Virus record (IMG/VR): IMGVR_UViG_3300034954_000540 | Location: 1 to 32,204 of that record | Length of the DNA stretch: 32,204 nucleotides | Reading direction: 5' to 3' (one strand) | From: a virus | Part shown: positions 19,298 through 31,200 of the stretch, in pieces | Numbering within the stretch: position 1 is the first letter of the stretch | Layout of the letters: every line of letters starts with the position of its first letter | Position numbers and translations under genes: made by a program | The notes under the pieces: generated by a model | Databases searched by the model: none | The model's input: the letters and a program-made list of their open reading frames with translations, nothing else | What the model was told of the DNA's origin: nothing

Positions 19298-22200
19298 ATG
19301 TTTGGAAAAACGATCAACATTTCTGACAGAGTTGCTAATCAACTCCCAGAGTTTATTCGCTATGAGGATGAGCAACTCGTTAACTTCCTGATCGAGTATT
19401 ATCGATCACAGGAGAAAACTGGTCGTCCTTATAATGTACTTAATAACTTAATTAAGTATCTCGATATCGATGAGTATGATCAGAAGACTCTAACGTCTTC
19501 TACATCTCTGATTAAAGACGTTGGCGTATTCGATGACTTAATCGAAGTAGAACAGATCGATGGTTTCTTGGACCGTGAAGGTTCAGTGATGATCGATAAT
19601 GAGATTATCTACTACGAAGAGACTGTTCGTGGTCCTGATGCCATTCTGACACCTGGCATCTCCCTGGAAGAGTTCAATAAGAAGAGACAGGCACTTGAAT
19701 CTCCCTGGGAGTTCTTTGATGGAACTCGTACTACCTTTGATCTTAAATTCTTGGGCACTCCTGTGTCCCCAGTGTCTGCTGAGCACCTTGCAGTTACAAT
19801 CTACGGTGAACTGCTGATCCCTCAGACTGACTACACTATTTCTGGAAGTCAGATTACATTTATCGTTCCCCCTCGTGCTAGAACTGGTAACGATCAGGTA
19901 GAACTGACTCAAATTCTTTACTATGTTGGTTTTGCCGATTCTGTAATCAAAGAATTGACAATTCCTGAGATCACCACGATTGCTGGTGGCGACTCCATGA
20001 CTATGGAGTACCAACTTCTGCCATATTCTCCTATTGCAGAGATTGGTCTGATTATTAATCGTAACGGAATCCTTCAACGTCCGTATATTGACTATGTGTT
20101 GACTGATAACAACACTAGAATTAAATATTTCGTAAATATCTCCAATGGTGACGTTTTCCATATTCGTTCTATCGAATATGTGTCTCCTACTGTTGGTCAA
20201 GGTGCCAAAGCAGTTACCAGAGTTGGTTCTAACGGCGAGATCGACAGAATTATCGTTAAGGACGGTGGTAAAGGTTACGAACTGAACTTTGCACCCAAAC
20301 TTTCTATCTTCTCTTCTACTGGCATTGGTGAAGCTGCCGCTGGTAGGACTCTTGTCAACGGTATTAAGAATGCACAGTTAATTAGAGGTGGTCAAGGTTA
20401 CACTTCTTACAACCCACCCGTTGTTAGCATTACTCCTCCTTCGGATCTGACTAATGGATCCCAAGCATCTGCTGAAATCATCGTAGATGATACAACAGGC
20501 ATGGTGTCTGGTGTTGAGATCACTAACTCTGGTTCTGGTTACGACTTTATTCCGTCGATTACCTTTATCAACCCTAACGGTGCTGATATTAGCGATCCTG
20601 TAATCGATTCTGAGGGTCGTTTGGTTATTGGTTCTATCACTGTCACCTCTACTGGTGTTGGTTATAGCAATCCTCCTGCAATCTACATTGATCCCGCCCC
20701 AGAAGATGGTATTAATGCAGAAGCAACATGTTCTGTATCTCCTGATGGGCAAGTTGTTAGTGTAACTATCATTAATAGAGGTAGAGGGTATACTTCTGCC
20801 CCCAGAGCACGTATTATCCAACCTGTGGGCGCACAGGTGCTCGACGTAACCGTTGCTAACGGTAATGTAACTAACATCAACCTGTTGACAGGTGGTTCTG
20901 GTTACACCGATGCTCCTTCTGTCTACATTGTGGACGATCGTAAGGGTCCTTTGGGTGAAGCGATCGGTGGTACTGGTGCAGAGGCAGTTGCTACCATCTT
21001 CAATGGTGAAATTACTGATATCAACATCATCAACTTTGGTTCTGGGTACTCTGACACTGAACCACCCAAAGTTTACATCGCTGAACCTGCTGCTGCCCAA
21101 GCATCTTGTGATGTAGGTTTCGGTGAGGTCACTGGTTTCACTATTTTGTCTAGTGGACGTAATTATGAACCTTCTGCACTGAAAGGTTGTGCTCGTGGCG
21201 TCTCAGATGTTGCTGCATTCGACGATTATCATAATCAGATCTTTGCTTCTGAGTCACAACTGGCACAATCGAGTCATAGCGAGAATGCTATGGTTCATAA
21301 CCTTGATAGTATGATTATCAAGCAGGTATTCGACAAGTTCCGTCGTCAATACATGCCTACGATTGACATCGACTACTCTCAGGTCAACCCAATCAAGGTT
21401 ATCAAGAAAATCAAAGACTTCTATGTATCTAAGGGTACTAAGAAGGCAACGCAATACCTATTTAAGATTCTGTTCGGTGAACAGATCGATGTTTACTATC
21501 CTAGGGATGAGATGATCACCCCTTCTGCTGCATCTTGGGTTGTTGACACCATTTTGCGTGCAGAATTGATTTCTGGTAATCCTCAGGACTTGGTTGACGC
21601 TCAGTTGGTCCAAATTGCTGATCCTGTTGACCAGAATATCAAAGATGCGTCAGTTTTGATCGAGAACGTCATTTCGATCATCGAAGGTACTGATGTTATC
21701 TACGAACTTGCTATTTCCGAAGAAACTCTGACAGGTGACTTCAAGATTCCTTATAAAACCGTCCTGGTTGAACCTCTGAGCACAACAGAGGGTATTATTA
21801 CTGTTGACTCCACTATTGGATGGCCTGAGAAGAACGGTACGATCATTATTGATGATAATGAGGTTGTTCAGTACAAAGAGAAGTCTCTGAACCAGTTTAT
21901 TGAGTGTACTCGTTCTAAAAACGGTGTTGTAGAGGATTGGGATCCTGGCACCATCATTCATTCTGATATTTTCGTATATGCCAACCGTGGACAGAACACA
22001 GAAGTCAAACTTCGTATTCTGGGTATCGCAGAAGCGGGTACTACCGTCTTGGAAGACAGTGGTTCCTATTATCTGCCTGGTGACAAGCTGAATGTTGCTG
22101 CACTGGGTTCTACTGCCGAAGATGAGCGTTTGCAGTCCTGGTTGTACAACGTTAAGAAACTAATTAAGGTTGCTAACATCATTCCTGGTGGTTTGAACAG

Positions 22201-25200
22201 AACTGCCACTGTAACCTGCGAAAACCCCCATGGTTTGCTGGTTGAGGATACTGTTACCATCTATGGTGCAAACCCTGCTGTATATAACGGCACATTTGAG
22301 GTTACTGCACGTCTGGATGAATTTACTTTCTCCTATCTGATCCCTGTTCCTACTGACATCGAACCTCAGGGTAATATCCTGCTGTCTGTGGACCTTAACA
22401 GAGGTAAGTCTACTCAGAACACGATCGATGAAGTAATCTCTCTGTTTACTTCTAACATCCAGAACTCTTTCTTCAATAACGACTACGTTTACGTTGCTGC
22501 TTCTGGTCTACCCAACTATAAGGTTGGACCTTTTGTTGGATCTGCACTTATTCCTGGTAACCAGCGTAAACTGCTGAGATTCCCTAGAAGAGTTGAGACT
22601 GTATCTACAAGAACCACAGTTGCACCTAATACTCCTATTGGTGCCTGGGTTAACGGTGTGTCTGCCTGGGGTTATAAAGATCAAGAGTTTGTAACTTACG
22701 GACCTATCACTGCAATCAACATTAAGACTCCTGGTGAGAACTATGATGCTGGTAGCAAACCTGCACTTGAAATTACTGGTGGCGGTGGATCTGGTGCTGC
22801 TGCATCTGTAATCGTTAATGGTTCTCTTGATAGAGTTGATGTTACTAATGAGGGTAGTGGATATACTGATCAACCTCTGATCTCTATCGTTGGTGGTGGT
22901 GGATCTGGTGCTACTGCACAAGCAGTTGTTACTAATGGTCGTGTTACTCGTGTTCTGGTTGGTAACCCTGGTACTGGTTACACCTCTCAACCTACCATTT
23001 CTATTACTGGTGGTGGTGGATCTGGTGCTCTTGCTACTGCACAGGTTCGTGGTCCTATCTCTGGTATCAACTTAACATCCAAAGGAACTGGTTATACCTC
23101 TACTCCTGAGATCAAACTGAACTCTGGTGAAGGTGCTCTGGCACAACCTATCGTTATCAACGGTCGTTTGGTATCTATCGCTATTATTAATAGCGGTCAG
23201 GGGTATACAACTGCCCCTACGATTTACATTAATGGAGATGGTTTCGGTGCTCAGGCAGTTGCTGTTATCGGTACACTGGGTGAGGACAAGGGTAAAGTTA
23301 TTTCTGTACAGATTACCAACAGAGGTGTTGGATATACCCAAGGTAATACTGCTGTCAGATTGGAAGCAGTTGGACAACTCGCTACATTTGAAGCAGATGT
23401 GTTCCAGTGGAACAAGAACCTGGAATATGGACTGAGCTCTAAGTATGATATTGCTCGTGGTTATGTCTTTACTGGTTTCAACAACCAGTACGGTGGTGAG
23501 TATGCTCACGTCTCTGACCCCAAAGAACTGCGCTATGTGGTTGGTGATAACGTAATCCTCGACCCCGAAACTAATCAGTTCAAAGAAGAAGGAACTGAGA
23601 CTGGTGCTGCTATTACTCACTCTCCTATTCTTGGTTGGGCATTTGATGGAAGTCCGATCTATGGACCTTATGGTTACATCGATCCTACCGACCAGAGTGG
23701 TGGTATTAGAAGAATGCGTTCTTCTTACAGACTTAAATCTAATGTAGTCTATGATATCGACACTAATCCTACTCCTGCTCGTATTGATGGTCCTTCTCTG
23801 ACCACATATCCTGCTGGTCAGTTTGTAGATGACTATGAGTATGCTTTCCAACAAGGTGACCTGGATCCTTACAACGGTCGTTTCTGTAAGACCCCTGAGT
23901 ATCCTGATGGCATCTATGCTTACTTTATTACTATTGATGCATCGGAAGCAGGTCTCCCTGTGTTCCCTTACATCATTGGACCTCAGTTCAACTCTGTTGT
24001 TGATACTTGGAACCTGAGTCAGAAAGCAACTCAGGAGAATATTCCTGCTGATGTTTCTCGTTTCAGAGATCCTTATGATGAAGTTGATATTGATATCGAT
24101 CGTCAACCTAACCAACAGTCCGATCAACTCGTTACTGAGAGAGAAGGCGACCTCATCCTCTTTGAGACTGAGGATATTGATGGTGATGGTATCATCTCTC
24201 CGAATGAGATTGCAACAAATCAGGTAATGACCGAAGAAGCGGCATTGCAGATTTATGATTACTTCCCGAGAGTTTCAACAGAATCCAGAGTGGATATCGA
24301 AGTTGAAACTACTACCAAGTTCGAGAATGCTCAGATTGATGGATTTGTTATCGAGAACTCTGGTGTATCCTATCAGGTTAACGATACTCTGTTCTTCGAC
24401 AATACTGGAACTGATGGTTTCGGTGCTTCTGCACAAGTCGAATCTGTACAAGGTGCGGGTATTGCACAATATAGAAAGGAAGTCATCAATGACATTCCTT
24501 ATGGAAGAATTACAACCACACAAGACCATGAACTGATCGCTCAGGATGAAGTGATCGTTAGTTCTAGGGTCATCACTGAGAATACCAATAAGAGATTCTA
24601 TATGTCTGTTGTTACAGGCATCGATTCTATCTCTATCACTCAATCTGGTATTGGTTACAACGAAGCAATTCCTCCTACCTATGAGATCATTACTTCTCAG
24701 GGTCAGGACGTTGAACTTGATATTGATCTTGATGTTACCACTGGTAAGGTCAATGCTGTTAACATTATCAACTCTGGTTTTAACTACGATACTGAGAATC
24801 CTCCTCAAATCAGAGTATCTCATCCTCAGAGATTCAAGAAGACTTATTACTGGTCCACCCTTTATAAGGAAACTGCCCAAGGTGGTAAGTTCACCATCCA
24901 TGACTCAGCAGTTGCTTCTGATCGCAGTCTGTATGTCTGTGGTCAGCTGACTCAGGCTAATGGTGACAGTTCTGCTTTTGTTGCTAAGTTCAATGACCTT
25001 GGTAGCGTCGTTTGGGACAGATCCCTCCTTCCTAGTGCAACAATCAAGACAGCACGTTGGAAGAAGATGTATCTCGACGAAACTAGCGAAGAGAACACTC
25101 TCATCTACCTGATTGGTGAAACCGAATCCCAGAGCACTGCTGCTAACAACCCTGATATTCTGGTTGCTAAGTATGAGTCTGGTTTGGACAATGCCAACAA

Positions 25201-28200
25201 CCCTGAGGGTATCCTCAGATGGCAGAAAGAGATTGCTGGTGTGTCTGGTTCAACTCGTCGTGACTATGCTGGTGATATCTATCTTGATGATGAGCAGAGA
25301 GTCTATATTTGTGGTTGGACGGACACTAACTCCCCAGATCCTGATGATATCTGGGTTATGCAGCTCAATAACTTCGGTGATGTAATCGAGAAGCGTAAGT
25401 TTGCTTCTAATAGCGAAGGTGAGCAGATGCATCAACTGCATTACATCGGAAATAACAAAGTTATCTTCTGTGGCATTGATGGCGACAATAACGACCTCAT
25501 CTTTGGTGAGATGGAGTACGATGGCGCTAATATCGAACTCACTTATGTAAAACGTCTTGCTGTAAGTGGTGGTAGTGTACAAAGACCACAGTTTGTACTT
25601 GATGAGTACAATGATCTGTTCTTTGTGTGCGATATGTGGAATGGCACCAAGAACTATGGTGTTGCATTCTTCAAGATTGCAATGGATCAGATCAAACTGA
25701 CTGCTGCTGCTCCTGAGTGGCAATTTGCCAAGATTATGGCACCTACGGTCACTTTTGAGAGCATCAAACATGCTGGTATCACTGTTGACGTATTTGGTAA
25801 CGTAAATGTTGTTACTGAGATCAAATATAGTGATAATGAGCTGACTGGTAACATTGCTAGCTTCAAATACGATGGAACGTTAGTAAATCAGACTGATATT
25901 TGGAAAACTGCTGCTGATGTTGGTTTCTATTGCAACACTCATGCTGTTGACAACTCTGGTGACATCATTGTCCCGACAATGGTCCAGAATCCTGACCAGA
26001 CTGTCGTACATCGCTTTGAAGACGAAGTAAACCTGACTGCTGATGCTACAAAGCAAGATCTTGCTGGTTCTATCACTGTATTCAACGCTGGACAAATTGC
26101 ATCCGATAATACTCAGTATAAGTTCGGTTCTAGGTCGATTAACTTCCAAGATACCAATGCTCTCGTTTGGCAGGACCTAAATCTTCTCGATGACTGGACT
26201 GTTGTGATGTGGGTCCGTATGGATTCCACTCATGCCACTAATAACCCCCGTATCGAGATGATTACGGCGGTTGACGATGCTGGTGGTGATGTTCAGTTCG
26301 TTATTGACGGTAATTCTGGTAGTGGCAACTTTGGTAAGGTTGGTTTGGAACTTAACCCTGCTGGTGCTGCTTCTTCGACCATTTGGTCTGTTGGTTCAAC
26401 TTATTGGACCGCTATGAGTGATAGTCAGTGGCATCACATTGCTTTGGTGAAGGAAGAACCTACTTTGGGTTCATATGTCTACTCTTGCTACTTTGATGGT
26501 GTTCAAGTCGCTACTGCGATCACTGTCAACGATATTGTAATGAATGACCTTACTGTTGGTGCTTCTCAGAGTGGTCCTCTGATCGGTAACACCTTCTTGG
26601 GTCATATTGACGATCTTGTCGTTGATCCTAAGGCAGTTTACAGTGGTGCATCTCTACAAGTGCCTACTGCTCAGTATAGAATCACTACAACTGACAGCAA
26701 CCTTGAATTGATCAAGTTTGACCGTCTACACTCTAAGAGAGGTACATACACTCCTTCTAGCACCGCTAGAAGCGGCGAGAACCTGCGTCTCGAAGATATT
26801 GATGCTGGTAGTGGTGGTCTTAACGTTAATAACCTTTCTAACCCAGTTATCACTGTTTGGTCGGTTGGTTCTTCTGGTTTGCAGATTCTTGACTACTCTG
26901 ATGTAATCTCGACTCTTGCTCCTGGCACTTATACCTTTACACAGGACAGATACACTTACGAAACTAAAACTTCGACTATTCCTACTCCTCTGGGTAGAAA
27001 ACTGGTTATCGATCCTGTTGTACTGCCGAAATACTATATTAGAGATGCTGGTTACCAGAAGATCGATGCTGTTAAGGAATTTGTCTTCAACCAGGATATT
27101 AAGTTTAAGAAAGGGTCGATTATCCAGCAAGTCAACGATATCGGTGTTGTCCAAGCATATGGAACGATTGTTGAGACTCCTGTTGGCAGTATTGACAGTC
27201 CTGGTCTTGGAACCACTTATAAGGTCGGTAAGATCTATGGAAACTTCAATAATGATGATAAGTTCCAAAATGAACTTGGTGAAGAGAACAGAATTGATGA
27301 GATCTCCTTTGATGTGTCTCGTCCCCAACTTGCATGGGAATCTAACAAGGCATATGTAACAAACGATCAAGTTTGGTCTGATGGCAAGATTTACTATGCA
27401 ACTAACAATGCAACCTCAGGTTCTACCGCTCCTACTCATACTATCGGTGCTGTAACTGACGGTAGTGTTATTTGGCAGTATATCAGTGCTGCACCTAACA
27501 TTGAAGTTAATCTGCTTGATTATCCTTGGCCTACTCCTACTGATGCAGATCCTTGGGCAGAAACCAGATCTTATGCAGTAAATGACACTGTATACTTCGG
27601 TAGAAACAAGTATACCTGTACAGTTGCTGGTACTAGCGGTACAGTCGCTCCAACACATACAACAGGAACTGCCACTGATAATTCCGTTACATGGACATAC
27701 ACTAGTACATATGATCCACTCAGTCAGTATGCAAGCTTCCGTCCGTTCAGTTTGGCGGATTATAGAGTCACAATCCTGAATACCTTCCCTGGATCTGACT
27801 TTATCATTGGTGACGTTGTATCTCTGGGTAATAGCATCACTGCTGGCATCAAAGAGGACACTGACGATAAAATTGCAGAAGTTTCTGGTCTGAACACTGT
27901 TAGTTCTATCAGACTGACTGTAAACCTTAATAAGGACATTCTCAGAACTACTGAGAACAGAACTGACCTTATTTACTGTTCTGCACTGTCTCCACACAAC
28001 TTCAACACTAATGACATTCTGTTTGTTGAAGGATTTACTACTGCCGAGTTCAACGGTTCATTCTTCGTAAAAGAAGTCTTCTCTTCCAGAGATTTCATTT
28101 ACAGAATGCGTGCAGTTGCAACTGCCGAACCTGCCTTCCAGCAGAACGCTATTGCCCGTGTGAAGATTGCATCTAAGCACCCGACGCTTCTCCTGGTCAG

Positions 28201-31200
28201 AAATCACTCTTATATCTTCGATATGAGTGATGCTTCCAACTTCGGTTACTTCTTGTCGTTTGCACAAGATAATCAGTTCAAACTGGAATATTCCTTCAAC
28301 GTAATCGAACGTGAAGGTACTCCTGGACTTTCTTCCGCTACTGAGACCCCTGTGGTCAAATTTACGATCGGTGGCGAAGTTACCAACATTACTTACTACT
28401 TTGACCCATCTAGAACTGGTGAAACGTCTCCTGTCGGCACAAACTCCTTCATCGACGTTATTAAGACTCCATTCGACGGTAGATTCCAAATCAGCGAAGT
28501 TCTTAGCGATACTGAATTCAGATTCCCACTTCTGACCGAACCTGAGTTTACTAACGCTGAAATCGGTCTAGATGATCAAGATGTTCCAAATACGATCTAT
28601 TCGACGACTTCTACCAAGGCAATCGGTCCTATCAACTCTATTAAGTTGATTTCTCCTGGTGGATTCTATAAGAAGTTGCCTATCATTCAGGATATCTCTT
28701 CTGACCGTAAGATCGAAAAACTCAGAATTACCAACGCTGGTACTGAATATGCACCTGGTGTATACACTCAGATTTCTATCGACGGCGATGGTGAAGGCGG
28801 TCTCTGTAATATCACTGTTGAGCTTGATGCTGAGACTGGATCTGGTGCTATCACCGATGTTGCCCTGACTGACCCTGGTAAAGGATATACTTTCGGTACT
28901 ATCGATATTGATGGTATTCCTGGCATCCTTGGACCTACCCTGTCTGGTTCTGGTGGTTCTATTGAGGTTGTAATTCCTGCTGAGGGTAGCGGTGCTGCTG
29001 TGTTCCTCACTGGTAGACAGATCGGTAAGATCAAGACTCTGAAAAACAATGAGTTTGGTTATGGTTACTCCCATGACTACACCCTGCGTCCTGAGATTGC
29101 ATTCCCGATCAACCTGCAACTCTTCAACACCTCTATTCTCTCTCAGATTACTATCACTGATCCTGGTGCTGGTTACACCTCTGCACCTGCTGTTCTGATC
29201 TCTGGTGGTGGTGGATCTGGTGCTGAGGCAGAGGCAGTTGTTAAGAACAACAGATTGTCTGAGATTCTGATTAAGAATCCTGGTGCTGGTTACTCTTCAC
29301 AACCTACTGTTACTCTGAAATCTGAGTTCACCTATGTTGTGAACCTTGACTTGAACTATTTGCAGTTCAACTTCCCTCATGGTATTACCACTGGCGCTGA
29401 GGTTCAGTTCCGTGCTGAGGATATTGGTTCTACTGTTGGTGTTCTGCCGAAACCGAGTAGCGTTGGTTTGACCAGTCTGTCCTCTACCACTACTTACTAC
29501 GCTATTGCTGGTGAGATCAATGGTCTTGAAACTGATCAACTTCGTTTTGCACTGACCCCTGTTGACGCTGAGTCTGGTAACTTTATTACCTTCTTGACTC
29601 AGGGTGATGGTCGTCAGGTACTGCTTACCGAGGTGTTCGGTGGTAAAGCGACTGCTGTGGTTGAAACTTCCAGATTCTTGGAAGGTGAAGAAGTATTCCA
29701 AGGTGAGACATTTGAAACTGCAACTGCTTTCGGTCTTGTTTCTGAGAACGATGGTTGGCAGATTCAACCTAAGATCCTGAAAGTTACTAACCCTGACGGC
29801 GACTTTGTTGTCGGTGGTAAGGTACAAGGTGTTGTTTCTCGTGCATCTGGTGTTATCGACAATATCAACATCGCTAAGGGCGTGTTGAACATTGATGCTA
29901 TCACTAGAACTGCTGGTAGATTTACTGATGACGTTGGTAAACCTTCTGAGATTGTCCAGAAGATCCAAGACTCCTACTTCTATCAGAACTTCTCCTACGT
30001 TATTAAGTCTCAGATTCCCATCAACAGATGGAAGAATCAGATCTTGCAGAACAACCACCCTGTTGGTTTCAACATGTTCGGTCAGCTCGAACTGACTGGT
30101 GGTAAGGATATCTCTGGTCGTAAGGTTGCTGCTGACTTCACCAAACAGGTGAACATCAACGAGTACACCAACGTCAACGAGATCACCTCCTTCGGTGCTG
30201 CACAACCGATCTACTCGACCTTCAACAACTCCGAAGTTCTCTTCCGTAAGAAGAGACTGACTAACTCTGAGGAAATTCTGACTTCTATCGTTAAGAAGAT
30301 TGATAATATCTCTACTCAGTTTGACGGCGTTAAGAAGGCATTCCCTCTCCAAGTAGAAGGTGAACAAGTAATTGTTAAGGATAATCAACTCCTTATCACT
30401 CTCAATGGTGTGATTCAAGCACCTGGTGCTTCCTATCAGGTTGTCGGTAACCAGATCGTATTCTCTGAACCTCCTAGACCCGACTCTAAGGTTGTTTACA
30501 GAAACATCGGTTTCGACATCATGCCGATTACCAGACTGAACCTCAATACTATTGCTGGTATCTTCCCCTCTATCGGTGACACCATCAACGGTTTTGACTC
30601 TCAGGCAACTGCAAAAGTTGTTGCAACTGGCGCTACTAGTATCGATGTTGTTGACATCTCTGGTGGTCAGTTTGCCCTGAACGAGCGTGTTGACGTTGGT
30701 AGAACTGGATTCAGCGCACTGATTGGTTCTATCGATAAGTCCTTCACTAAACTGTTCTTGCAGAACATCGGTGGAACATTTAACACTCCTCTGATTGGCG
30801 ACATTGTAATCGGACAAACTACTGGTGCAAGAGCAACTATCACCTCTCTTGATCTGACTGAGCAGAGCATCCAAGTGACAGATATGTCTAACGGATACTT
30901 TGAGCGTGGTGAAGATGTAACCTTCTTCAATGCAGGTTATGGTGCAAACATTGTCAACGTTGATAGTGTCAACTACAAAACTATCTTCGAGTTTGGCGAG
31001 ACTGTAACCAGTCTTGATAACAATACTGCTGTTATTGAAGAAACCAACCTTGACCTCGACGGTAATGTCTCTGACCTTATCGTTCTGTCTAAGACTTCTG
31101 GTACTGCTGAGTATGAAACTGGTCAGTATCAGATCTTCCTGAATGACATCATTTATTCTGCTTCATCTAACATTGCTGCTCGTGTTACTAACATCTCCCC

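Noticed and set aside
29297-30874. A 525-codon open frame on the minus strand, and similar long minus-strand frames at 23072-24127, 31163-32158 and 323-1426
   Set aside because: They lie wholly opposite better coding frames (giant gene, helicase). Their translations are Ser/Thr/Asn/Arg-rich with no recognisable motif, as expected for the complement of genes using GGT, GTT, ATC and GAT codons.
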